This document shows, piece by piece, positions 19,785 through 28,616 of a stretch of 64,000 nt of DNA; position 1 is the stretch's first letter; every line of letters begins with the position of its first letter. The translations under genes and the position numbers were made by a program. Where the stretch lies: contig NZ_VIGV01000001.1 of assembly GCF_007858445.1 (NCBI RefSeq), forward strand, positions 558,001-622,000, in the 5' to 3' direction. Origin of the DNA: Tsukamurella sputi. GTDB taxonomy: Bacteria; Actinomycetota; Actinomycetes; Mycobacteriales; Mycobacteriaceae. The notes under the pieces were generated by a model. It was not told the origin of the DNA. It saw only the letters and a list, made by a program, of their open reading frames with translations, and did no database searches.

Positions 19785-20729
19785 GTGAACAGGGTCGGAA
19801 CTATCAGGGCGGGTGCCGCGATCGCACTCACCGTCGTCACCGGCACCCTCCTCAGCGCGTGCGGCGGCTCGGAGCCGATCCAGCAGCCCTTCGCCTCGAT
19901 CGCCACCACCACCACGCGTCTCGCGTCGGCGAACATCATCGGCCTGGACCGCAAGCCGGACGAGGCCTGCGCCGCGCCCGTCGCCGGCACCGCCGCGCCG
20001 GCGGCGATCGTCGTCGCCGACCCCGCACTCCTCGACGGACTGTGCGCCCTGGGCCTGCAGGACCGGGTGAAGGCCGTCGCCGGCGACGTTCCCGCCTACC
20101 TCGGCGCCACCCTCGCGAAGGCCCCGAAGCTCGCCGACGGGGTGCAGGCCGACGTGGCCCTCGGGACCGCTCAGTCCGCCGAGGCGAACCGCCGGGCGGG
20201 CCGGACCGTGACGATCCCGGCACCGTCGGCCGATTGGCGCCGCAGCTTCCTCGCCCTGGCCGACGCGGTCCGCATGCCCGCCGAGGCACGGGCGGTGCTC
20301 GACAGGTACCAGCGCGATGCGGCCGAGAAGTCGGTGAAGATCGACGCGGTGCACAACACCGTCTCGCTGGTGCGGTTCACCGCCGACGGCAAGTCCCTGG
20401 CCCTGGGGACGGCGCCGCTCGCCGCACAGGTCCTCGCGGACCTCAAGGTCGTGCGCCCCGAGCTGCAGCGCAAGGCGGAGGCCGTCGAGATGTCCGACGG
20501 CGACCTGGCCGCCGCCGAGGGCGACCTGATCTACGTGGGCTACGAGGGCGAGAAGGGCCGCGAGCACGGCATGGCCGTCATGACCTCGAAGGCCTGGAAG
20601 GACCTGCGCGCCGTCGTGGCCAAGCGGCAGTTGCTGGTGCAGGACTCCGCGTGGTTCTCCGCGGGCGGCCCCGTCGCGGCCGGCATCGTGCTGCACGACG
20701 TGAGCAACACGATCAAGGCCTCCTCTTAG
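19785..20729 (+). CDS. fecB: FecB-like iron/haem-siderophore binding lipoprotein
   Basis: The protein has 314 residues. The signal peptide ends in the lipobox LLSAC, so it should be an anchored extracytoplasmic lipoprotein. The mature part is a type III (helical-backbone) periplasmic-binding-protein fold with two lobes. It matches FecB (Rv3044) in position, divergent from ctaD. The mycobacterial protein has been linked to iron-siderophore or haem binding and to envelope integrity. No ABC permease is nearby. I chose GTG 19785 behind GAGGA (19772-19776); GTG 19770 is in frame upstream. I found no clear IdeR-type iron box in front. Confidence 0.88.
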   Translation: MNRVGTIRAGAAIALTVVTGTLLSACGGSEPIQQPFASIATTTTRLASANIIGLDRKPDEACAAPVAGTAAPAAIVVADPALLDGLCALGLQDRVKAVAGDVPAYLGATLAKAPKLADGVQADVALGTAQSAEANRRAGRTVTIPAPSADWRRSFLALADAVRMPAEARAVLDRYQRDAAEKSVKIDAVHNTVSLVRFTADGKSLALGTAPLAAQVLADLKVVRPELQRKAEAVEMSDGDLAAAEGDLIYVGYEGEKGREHGMAVMTSKAWKDLRAVVAKRQLLVQDSAWFSAGGPVAAGIVLHDVSNTIKASS

Positions 20730-20768
20730 CCGCTCCGCCTCACCCCGACACACCGCGCACGCGCACCC

Positions 20769-20784
20769 GGAACGCGAACGTTCC
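20769..20784 (+). terminator. Small hairpin after fecB
   Basis: GGAACG and CGTTCC enclose a CGAA tetraloop 40 bases after the fecB stop. The stem is only 6 bp and no T-run follows, so it is a weak terminator candidate. A protein-binding site is equally possible. Confidence 0.35.
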
Positions 20785-20870
20785 TCCGTGACGCCCCTCA
20801 CATCCATCAGGTAAAACCGCTGGCCCAGCGCTCGGTGTACACCTGTTCACGGATTCCTGCCGTTAGACCC

Positions 20871-20963
20871 TTCATTCATGCTTGTCGCAAGTGATAGTCT
20901 GACGACGATTGAATCTCATACGCGGCTTCTACCAGCACAGATGCCTGTGGGATTTCCCACAGG
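20871..20963 (+). promoter_or_regulatory. Putative promoter and 20-bp palindrome before the diiron oxygenase
   Basis: TTCATT (20871-20876), an 18-bp gap and TAGTCT (20895-20900) form a plausible promoter. Downstream, in the presumed leader, CCTGTGGGATTTCCCACAGG (20944-20963) has perfect 9-base arms. As RNA it folds into an 8-bp stem with an ATTT loop; as DNA it is a good dimer operator. The reader protein is unknown. Confidence 0.55.
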
Positions 20964-21019
20964 ATCCACGCGGAAACAAGCAGGTACGAGCCGACAGAGG
21001 TGCCAGGAAAGGATCAATC

Positions 21020-22039
21020 ATGGCCCTGCTGAACATGCCCCGGATGACGCACATGGCGCGGATGCGCGGTCGCTCGTTCCCCGGTCAGACGGAGTACGAG
21101 CAGACCCTGCACGATCTGTCGGAGGCGTCGGTCAACCGCAACTTCGACCCGTACATCGACATCGACTGGGACGCGCCCGAGCTGGCGATCGTCCCCGACG
21201 ATCCGCGGTGGGTCTGCAACCCCCGGTTCGATCCCATCGGCCGCCACCCGTGGTACCAGGCGCAGCCGCTCGAGAAGCAGATCGAGATCGGCATGTGGCG
21301 CCAGGCGAACGTCGCGAAGGTCGGCCTGCAGTTCGAGTCGATCCTGATCCGCGGCATCATGCAGTACACCGCCGTGCAGCCGAACAACTCCCCCGAGTTC
21401 CGCTACGCCACGCACGAGGCGAAGGAGGAGTGCCAGCACACGCTGATGTTCCAGGAGTTCGTGAACCGGGTGGGCATGGACGTGCCCGGTGGTGCGTGGT
21501 GGTTCCGTCGCCTGTCGCCGATCATCCCGCTCGCGGCCACGACCTTCCCGAACATCTTCTACATGGGCGTGCTGGCCGGCGAGGAGCCGATCGACCACCT
21601 GCAGAAGCAGTTCCTGCGCTCCGCTGACACGCAGCACCCGGCGATGACCGCGGTGATGCAGATCCACGTCGCCGAGGAGGCCCGGCACATCTCCTTCGCG
21701 CACCAGCTGCTCGAGCACAAGATCCCGACCCGCGGCCCGATCCCCCGCTTCCTGCTGTCGCTGGCGATGCCGCTGGTGATGCGCATCCTGCTGGGCGCGA
21801 TCATGGTTCCGCCGAAGCAGTTCTGGGACACCTTCGACATCCCGCGTGAGGTGAAGAAGGACATCTTCTGGCGTTCGCCCGAGTCGAAGGCCATGCGTCA
21901 GGAGATCTTCGGCGACGTCCGGCTGCTGGCCGAGCGCACGAACCTCATGAATCCGGTCGCGCGTGTGCTGTGGCGCGTCCTCGGCATCCACGGGCGGACC
22001 TCGCGGTTCCGTAGCGAGCCCTCCTACGCCGCGCAGTAG
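21020..22039 (+). CDS. AurF-type diiron oxygenase (Rv0885-like)
   Basis: This 339-residue ferritin-like protein resembles p-aminobenzoate N-oxygenase AurF. Its seven expected diiron ligands are visible: Glu106 (QFESI), Glu137 and His140 (EECQH), Glu189 (AGEEP), and His216, Glu220 and His223 in the H-x3-E-x2-H run of HVAEEARH. AurF oxidises aryl amines; the substrate of the mycobacterial-type homologue is unknown. The ATG follows AGGAAAGGA. The FprB gene comes 93 bases later in the same direction and could supply electrons, as in the M. tuberculosis Rv0885-Rv0886 pair. Confidence 0.88.
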   Translation: MALLNMPRMTHMARMRGRSFPGQTEYEQTLHDLSEASVNRNFDPYIDIDWDAPELAIVPDDPRWVCNPRFDPIGRHPWYQAQPLEKQIEIGMWRQANVAKVGLQFESILIRGIMQYTAVQPNNSPEFRYATHEAKEECQHTLMFQEFVNRVGMDVPGGAWWFRRLSPIIPLAATTFPNIFYMGVLAGEEPIDHLQKQFLRSADTQHPAMTAVMQIHVAEEARHISFAHQLLEHKIPTRGPIPRFLLSLAMPLVMRILLGAIMVPPKQFWDTFDIPREVKKDIFWRSPESKAMRQEIFGDVRLLAERTNLMNPVARVLWRVLGIHGRTSRFRSEPSYAAQ

Positions 22040-22058
22040 TCTCGAAGCACCCCGCAAT

Positions 22059-22086
22059 CCGGCTCGGCGGTCACCCGCCGAGCCGG
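22059..22086 (+). terminator. Perfect 12-bp stem hairpin between oxygenase and fprB
   Basis: CCGGCTCGGCGG and CCGCCGAGCCGG flank a TCAC loop. There is no T-run. It lies 20 bases after the oxygenase stop and 47 bases before the fprB ATG. It may end the first transcript, attenuate read-through, or stabilise a processed mRNA. Confidence 0.7.
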
Positions 22087-22132
22087 ACCCGTATCCCGGC
22101 CCGGTTACGGATCACACCGGAGGAGATTCCTC

Positions 22133-23656
22133 ATGCCCCACGTCATCACCCAGTCCTGCTGTAGCGACGCGTCGTGCACCTTCGCGTGCCCCGTCAACTG
22201 CATCCACCCGACGCCCGACGAGCCGGGCTTCGCGACGGCCGAGATGCTGTACGTGGATCCCACGACGTGCGTCGACTGCGGCGCTTGCGTGACGGCGTGC
22301 CCCGTCGACGCGATCGGTCCGGCGCACCGCCTGCCCGAGGAGCACAAGGTCTACATCGAGCTCAACCGCTCGCTCGCCGCCGCGGACCCGGCGAACTCGT
22401 CGCTCGGCGGCCCCAACCCGCAGGAGCGCAGCCGGCCGCCGATGGCGCACACGGTGCCCCCGAAGATCCTCCCGATCGCCGACGGGACCGTCATCAGCGT
22501 GGGCGTGATCGGCAGCGGCCCCGCGGCCATGTACGCCGCGGACGAGTTGCTGCGCTACCCCGGCGTCACCGTCGACGTCTACGAGAAGCTCTCGACGCCG
22601 TACGGCCTGGCTCGGTTCGGCGTCGCGCCGGACCACACCCGAACGCGCAAGGTCTCGGGCCTGTTCGACAAGGTCGCGGCCGATCCGAACTTCCGGATCC
22701 ACCTGAACACCGAGGTCGGCACCGACGTCAGCCTCGAGGAGCTGCGCAACCGGCACGACGCGATCGTCGTCGCCGTCGGCGCCAGCACCGACAAGAAGCT
22801 GGGCATCACCGGCGAGGACCTGCTGAACGTCCGCAGCGCGACCGACTTCGTCGCCTGGTACAACGGTCACCCCGAGCACAAGGGCGATGCCGTCGACCTG
22901 ACGCACGACCGCATCGTCATCATCGGTAACGGCAACGTCGCGCTCGATGCGGCCCGCATTCTCACCGCGTCTCCGGAGGAGCTCGAGGGCACCACCATCT
23001 CCCCCGCCGCGCTCGCCGCGCTGCGCGAGTCGAAGGTCGAGGAGGTCGTGATCGTCGCCCGCCGCGGCCCCGAACACGCCGCCTTCACCCTTCCCGAGGC
23101 CCTCGGTCTCGCGGACGAGCGCACCGTCGTCGTGCATCCGGATCCCGACGTCGCCGAGACGATCGTGGCCGGCAGCGAATCCGAGCTCATCGGACACAAG
23201 CTGGCGCTGCTCGAGTCGCTTCCGACGCAGTCCGACGTGCCCCGCCGCATCCGCCTGCGCTTCCTGACCACGCCGGAGTCCATCGAGGCGACCGACGACG
23301 GCCTGGTGCTGCACGCCAAGCACTCGGTCACGGGCGAGGCCGTCGACCTGCCGGTCGGCATGGTGCTCACCTCCGTCGGCTACCGGGGCGTCCCGGTTCC
23401 GGGCCTGCCCTTCGACGACCGCCGCGCGGTGCTGCCGAACGAGGCCGGCCGGGTCCTCGGTGACGACGGTGCGCCCCTGCCCGGCGTGTACGTCACGGGC
23501 TGGATCAAGCGCGGCCCCAACGGCTTCATCGGCACCAACAAGACCGACTCGCAGGAGACGGTCGAGAAGTTCGCCGAGGACGTCGCCGCGGGGATCGTCA
23601 AGGGCCGTCCGTCGGGTAAGCGCAAGCGGCCGCTGAGCAGGATCCTCGGCGCGTAA
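22133..23656 (+). CDS. fprB: Ferredoxin-fused NADPH:ferredoxin reductase FprB
   Basis: The protein has 507 residues. An N-terminal bacterial ferredoxin domain (about 1-70) has cysteines at 9/10, 15, 19, 23 and 46, 49, 52, 56, enough for two clusters of the 7Fe or 8Fe type. The rest is an adrenodoxin-reductase-like flavoprotein with FAD motif GVIGSGPAAMYAA and NADP motif IIGNGNVALDAAR. It passes electrons from NADPH to its own Fe-S clusters and then to an oxygenase. The adjacent AurF-type gene is the obvious candidate partner, with P450s as alternatives. A clear AGGAG precedes the ATG. Confidence 0.94.
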   Translation: MPHVITQSCCSDASCTFACPVNCIHPTPDEPGFATAEMLYVDPTTCVDCGACVTACPVDAIGPAHRLPEEHKVYIELNRSLAAADPANSSLGGPNPQERSRPPMAHTVPPKILPIADGTVISVGVIGSGPAAMYAADELLRYPGVTVDVYEKLSTPYGLARFGVAPDHTRTRKVSGLFDKVAADPNFRIHLNTEVGTDVSLEELRNRHDAIVVAVGASTDKKLGITGEDLLNVRSATDFVAWYNGHPEHKGDAVDLTHDRIVIIGNGNVALDAARILTASPEELEGTTISPAALAALRESKVEEVVIVARRGPEHAAFTLPEALGLADERTVVVHPDPDVAETIVAGSESELIGHKLALLESLPTQSDVPRRIRLRFLTTPESIEATDDGLVLHAKHSVTGEAVDLPVGMVLTSVGYRGVPVPGLPFDDRRAVLPNEAGRVLGDDGAPLPGVYVTGWIKRGPNGFIGTNKTDSQETVEKFAEDVAAGIVKGRPSGKRKRPLSRILGA

Positions 23657-23666
23657 CCTCGTCGCC

Positions 23667-24614
23667 GTGGCCCCCTCCGAGCACGGCGCGCCGATCGAAC
23701 TGACCATCGGCGAGCGCGTCGTGCGCGTCTCCAGCCCGGATCGCGTGTACTTCCCGGCGATCGGCGCGACCAAGCTCGACGTGGTCCGGTACTACGAGGC
23801 CGTGGGCCCGGGCATCGTCCGTGCCCTGCGCGATCGCCCGACGATGCTGCACCGCTACCCGAAGGGCGTCGACGGTCCGAAGGTGCACCAGAAGCGGATT
23901 CCCGCGGGCGCGCCGGACTGGCTGGAGACGGTGGAGATCTTCTTCCCCCGGTTCGGCCGGACCGCCGACGAGGTGGTCGTCACCGAGCTCGGCTCGGTGA
24001 TCTGGGCGGCGCAGATGTCGACGGTCGAGTTCCACCCGTGGAACTGTCGCGCCGGCGACCTCGAGCACCCCGACGAGTGGCGCATCGACCTCGATCCGAT
24101 GCCCGACTGCTCCTGGTCCCGCGTGCAGCGCGTCGCGGGTGTGGTGCGGGAGGTGCTGGACGAGTTGGGGATCCGCGGTTTCCCCAAGACCTCGGGCGGC
24201 TCGGGCCTGCACGTCTACGTGCGGATCGAGCCCCGCTGGACCTTCTCGGAGGTCCGACGGTGCGCCCTCGCCTTCGCGCGGGAGGTGGAGCGCCGGGCAC
24301 CGTCGGAGGTCACGACGACGTGGTGGCGCAAGGACCGCGACCCGTCGACCGTGTTCCTGGACTACAACCAGAACGCCCGCGACCACACGATCGCCTGCGC
24401 CTACTCGCTGCGCGGCACCCCGATCGCCACCGCGTCCGCCCCGGTCACGTGGGACGAGATCCCCGGCGTGCACCCGGACGACTTCACGATCCGCACCCTG
24501 CCCGCGCGCTTCGCCGAGATCGGCGACCTGCACGCGGAGGTCGACGACGTCGCGCACTCCCTCGACACCCTCGTCGAGTGGGCCGACCGCGACGATCTCC
24601 CCCTCGCGGACTGA
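23667..24614 (+). CDS. Stand-alone LigD-type DNA/RNA polymerase (PolD-like)
   Basis: This 315-residue archaeo-eukaryotic-primase-type polymerase is equivalent to the polymerase module of NHEJ ligase D, without ligase or nuclease domains. Features are EFHPW (121-125), the catalytic Asp141-x-Asp143 in WRIDLDPMP, KTSGGSGLHVYV, and the third acidic residue in TVFLDYNQNARD. Relatives fill gaps during end joining or repair and prefer ribonucleotides. TAACCT (23654-23659) overlaps the fprB stop and ends 7 bases before the GTG, suggesting a separate leaderless transcript in addition to read-through. I see no Ku or ligase gene in the window. Confidence 0.9.
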   Translation: MAPSEHGAPIELTIGERVVRVSSPDRVYFPAIGATKLDVVRYYEAVGPGIVRALRDRPTMLHRYPKGVDGPKVHQKRIPAGAPDWLETVEIFFPRFGRTADEVVVTELGSVIWAAQMSTVEFHPWNCRAGDLEHPDEWRIDLDPMPDCSWSRVQRVAGVVREVLDELGIRGFPKTSGGSGLHVYVRIEPRWTFSEVRRCALAFAREVERRAPSEVTTTWWRKDRDPSTVFLDYNQNARDHTIACAYSLRGTPIATASAPVTWDEIPGVHPDDFTIRTLPARFAEIGDLHAEVDDVAHSLDTLVEWADRDDLPLAD

Positions 24615-26033
24615 CTACGCGGGCCGGCCGTACGCCTCGAGCAGCCGCAGCCAGATCTCGCTGACCGTCGGGTACGCCGGCACGGCGTGCCAGAGCCTGC
24701 TCAGCGGAATCTCCGCGACGATCGCCGTGGTCGCGGTCTGCAGGAGCTCAGCGACTTCGGGGCCGACGAAGGTGGCGCCCACGACGACCTGGCGGTCCTC
24801 GTCGACCACCATCCGCGCGCGCCCGGTGTAGCCGTCGCGGGACAGGCTCGCCCCGGCGACCCGGCCGAGGTCGTAGTCGACGACGCGGACTGTCAGGCCC
24901 GCGTCCGTCGCCCCGGCCGCGGTGAGCCCCACCGACGCCACCTCGGGCGCGGTGAACACCACGTGCGGGACCGCGGCGTGGTCCGCGGTGGCGACGTGCG
25001 TGCCCCACGGTCCGTCGTCGACGGGACGCCCCGCCGCGCGGGCGGCGATGACGTCGCCCGCGGCCCGGCCCTGGTACTTGCCCTGGTGCGTGAGCAGCGC
25101 CCGGTGGTTCACGTCCCCCACGCCGTAGAGCCAGTCGACGCCGGTCACGCGCAGGGTGTCGTCGACGTCCAGCCAGTCTCCCGGCGTGAGGCCGACGTGC
25201 TCCATGCCGATGTCCGCGGTCGCGGCCGATCGGCCGGTGGCCACCAGCACCTCCGCGGCAGTGACCGTTCCAGCGCTCGTGGCGATGGTGACGCTGTTCT
25301 CGTCGCGGTCGACGCGCGCGGTCGCCGTGTCCGTGAGGACGGTGACGCCGCGCTCGCGCAGACCCTCGAGCACCGCCTCGGCGGCGAAGGGCTCCATGCC
25401 GCTGAGCAGCGCGTGCCGCGCGATGACCGTGACCTCGCTGCCCAGGGCGGCGAAGGCGGTCGCCATCTCGGTGGCGACCACTCCGCCGCCGATCACGGCG
25501 ACGCTGTCGGGCACCGTGCGCACGCTCGTGGCCTCGCGGCTCGTCCACGCTCCCGCCTCCGCGAGCCCGGGGATCGGCGGCGCGCTCGCCACCGATCCGG
25601 TCGCGACGACCACGGCGTGCCGCGCGGTGATCACGGTCCGCGTGCCGTCGCCGCCGACGACGGTCACTTCGCGTTCGCCGCTGATCCGGCCGTGCCCGCG
25701 CACGAGCTCGATGCCTGCGCCTTCGAGCCACGACACCTGTCCGGCGTCCGACCAGCCGCTCGTGAAGCGGTCGCGCCGGGACAGGACCTCCGCGACGTCC
25801 AGGCCGGCGGTGACCGCCTCCGCCGCGCCGGGAATCGCCCGGGCCGCGTCGAGCACCTGGCCCGGACGCAACAGCGCCTTCGACGGCATGCACGCCCAGT
25901 ACGAGCACTCACCGCCGACGAGCTCGGCCTCGACGATGACCGTCGTCAGGCCGCCCTGCACCGTGCGGTCGGCGACGTTCTCGCCGACCGGTCCCGCGCC
26001 GATCACGACGACATCGACGTCTTTCCGGTTCAT
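24615..26033 (-). CDS. FAD-dependent pyridine nucleotide-disulfide oxidoreductase
   Basis: The protein has 472 residues. The FAD-binding site is VVIGAGPVGENVA near the N terminus, and the second nucleotide-binding motif is VIGGGVVATEMA. The redox-active disulfide CSYWAC sits in the motif GGECSYWACMPSKALL, which differs from the usual GGTCLNVGCIPSK of lipoamide dehydrogenase. The C-terminal dimerisation domain has HAVPAYPTVSE in place of the canonical HPTxSE. It is likely an NAD(P)H-dependent disulfide or quinone reductase of the mercuric reductase/LpdA branch; the substrate is not assignable. The ATG follows GGGGGAG. It converges on the polymerase gene with no gap. Confidence 0.88.
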   Translation of the reverse strand: MNRKDVDVVVIGAGPVGENVADRTVQGGLTTVIVEAELVGGECSYWACMPSKALLRPGQVLDAARAIPGAAEAVTAGLDVAEVLSRRDRFTSGWSDAGQVSWLEGAGIELVRGHGRISGEREVTVVGGDGTRTVITARHAVVVATGSVASAPPIPGLAEAGAWTSREATSVRTVPDSVAVIGGGVVATEMATAFAALGSEVTVIARHALLSGMEPFAAEAVLEGLRERGVTVLTDTATARVDRDENSVTIATSAGTVTAAEVLVATGRSAATADIGMEHVGLTPGDWLDVDDTLRVTGVDWLYGVGDVNHRALLTHQGKYQGRAAGDVIAARAAGRPVDDGPWGTHVATADHAAVPHVVFTAPEVASVGLTAAGATDAGLTVRVVDYDLGRVAGASLSRDGYTGRARMVVDEDRQVVVGATFVGPEVAELLQTATTAIVAEIPLSRLWHAVPAYPTVSEIWLRLLEAYGRPA

Positions 26034-26079
26034 CGCTCCCCCTTCACCACGTGATCCTCGATCAGTATCCGCGCCCCGC

Positions 26080-26190
26080 TCACGCGACGTCCACGTCGAT
26101 CGTGACCTCGATGTTGCCCCGCGTGGCCTTCGAATACGGGCAGATCCAGTAGAAGCCGGTCGCGGCACGAGCGAGCGCCGAGGAGATATT
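26080..26190 (-). pseudogene. C-terminal remnant of an Ohr (organic hydroperoxide resistance) gene
   Basis: Reading leftwards, this frame ends in CPYSKATRGNIEVTIDVDVA and a stop at 26080-26082. It is preceded by SSALARAATGFYWI. That ending is the hallmark C terminus of Ohr/OsmC-family peroxidases, whose second catalytic cysteine lies in the CPYS motif. The upstream part of the frame no longer resembles the family and meets a stop near 26281. The N-terminal active-site cysteine domain of about 100 residues is missing. It is therefore a decayed fragment between the disulfide reductase and the membrane-protein gene. Confidence 0.75.
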
Positions 26191-26303
26191 CGGTGTCGGT
26201 GATCGCTGTCGCACTACGATGTGCGCGTCGGCGCACGCCCGCACGCCCGCGACCGCGCGGGTCGCGGTCGACGCAGAGGGCTACTGACCTCCGCCTGTCG
26301 GCT

Positions 26304-26978
26304 CTAGGAACCGCCGAGGAAGTCCAGCAGCCCTCGGACCGGGTCGAGAGCGGTGGAGACGTTCGCGGCGGTGAGCACACCGCAAGCGACGACGGCGACC
26401 ACGGTCGCTGCACACCACCACCGGCGCCCCCGGCGCCACGCACGGACGGCCGCGACCACCAGAACAACGGCCAACGCGATCGCCATCCCCGCCAACACCG
26501 CGTGGTACCAGGCGAAGTCGCGGGTCAGCTCGTCGACGGGCGCCGATCGGCTCCCCGTCAAATCCATCCGCATCCGGTACAGCCCGCGCGCCAGGTCAGG
26601 AGCGAGGAACCGGTCGTGCGGATCCAGAAGCGACAGCGCCGACGACAACGGTGCCACGGTGCCCTGCACGTTGGCGAGTACCAGCACCGTCGGCGCCAGG
26701 GCCAGCAGACGGTGCCCGAGCTGCACCGCCATCAACGCCAGCAAGCCTGCGAACACGAGTTTGACCGCGTGGTAGCGCGACCAGTCGTCCACGAGAGCCT
26801 GCAGGCCCGGGGTCGGGGTGGCGGAGTCCGCGAGGAGGTACCGCGGGAACTCCCGTGCCGCACGCTCATCGAATCCGGTCCCGACCCCCCACGGAGGCAC
26901 CGCGAAGAATCCGAACACGAGTGCACATGCCCCGAACAGCCACCAGAGATCCGCTCTGGTCGGACGGAGCACGGTCAC
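26304..26978 (-). CDS. Hypothetical membrane protein (about four helices)
   Basis: The protein has 224 residues and I do not recognise its family. Hydrophobic segments lie near residues 10-30, 70-108, 158-182 and 188-208. A soluble stretch between the second and third (about 110-155) contains several charged residues. The GTG start at 26978 overlaps the stop of the upstream PH-domain gene by GTGA, so the two are coupled. They may form a small membrane complex (inference). Confidence 0.75.
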   Translation of the reverse strand: MTVLRPTRADLWWLFGACALVFGFFAVPPWGVGTGFDERAAREFPRYLLADSATPTPGLQALVDDWSRYHAVKLVFAGLLALMAVQLGHRLLALAPTVLVLANVQGTVAPLSSALSLLDPHDRFLAPDLARGLYRMRMDLTGSRSAPVDELTRDFAWYHAVLAGMAIALAVVLVVAAVRAWRRGRRWWCAATVVAVVACGVLTAANVSTALDPVRGLLDFLGGS

Positions 26979-27451
26979 CGTCGGTCGAAGATCGGAACCC
27001 GCGGCGCGAACGCATGGATCGCCGCGAGTGCCCCGTCGATCGACGGGGCGGTGCCCGCCACCCAGGTCACCGTGCCGGCGGACGCGCTCGCGGGGATCTG
27101 AACGAGGCTCGCATTGATCTGCCCGAGCTTGCGCATGTACCCCCGCGCGACCCGCGGCGCCCCGTCGACGGCGAGATGCGTCTGCGTCGAGAAGCCCGCT
27201 TTCTGGGTGACCACGTACACCCCCGTCACAGCGGGCCAGTCGAATTCGAAACCCTGCCGCTGCGAACGGATCCCGTCGCCGTCAACGGTGAGGATCATCG
27301 GCTTCCCGAACAGCATCCACGGCCCGATCACCAGGCACGCACCGAAGAAGACGACGCACAGCACGCCGGCGATGATCCCCTTCGCACCCGGGTCCGGCAT
27401 CACCAGGATCAGTACGCCGAGCGCCACGAACGCAGCCGGCCCGACCACCAT
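26975..27451 (-). CDS. PH-domain-like small membrane protein
   Basis: The protein has 158 residues. Two hydrophobic segments (about 3-19 and 24-46) are followed by a PH-like beta-rich domain beginning MILTVDGDGIRSQRQGFEFDW, a pattern typical of actinobacterial bacterial-PH proteins. The function is unknown. The frame is open upstream into the nrdF stop, but no ATG, GTG or TTG precedes 27451, so the true start could be non-canonical. The gene follows nrdF by 50 bases in the same direction. Confidence 0.65.
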   Translation of the reverse strand: MVVGPAAFVALGVLILVMPDPGAKGIIAGVLCVVFFGACLVIGPWMLFGKPMILTVDGDGIRSQRQGFEFDWPAVTGVYVVTQKAGFSTQTHLAVDGAPRVARGYMRKLGQINASLVQIPASASAGTVTWVAGTAPSIDGALAAIHAFAPRVPIFDRR

Positions 27452-27501
27452 CAGCAGGATCGTCTTCAGCGAAACCTGCTGTCGCGCTTCGAACGACCCG
27501 A

Positions 27502-28594
<1,093 letters not shown>

Positions 28595-28616
28595 ATTGCG
28601 CCAGTTCGGCGTGTCG

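Noticed and set aside
26190-26281. Possible N-terminal continuation of the Ohr fragment
   Set aside because: The frame stays open to a stop near 26281, but its residues (for example AGVRACADAHIVV) do not resemble Ohr, and no start fits a full-length protein.
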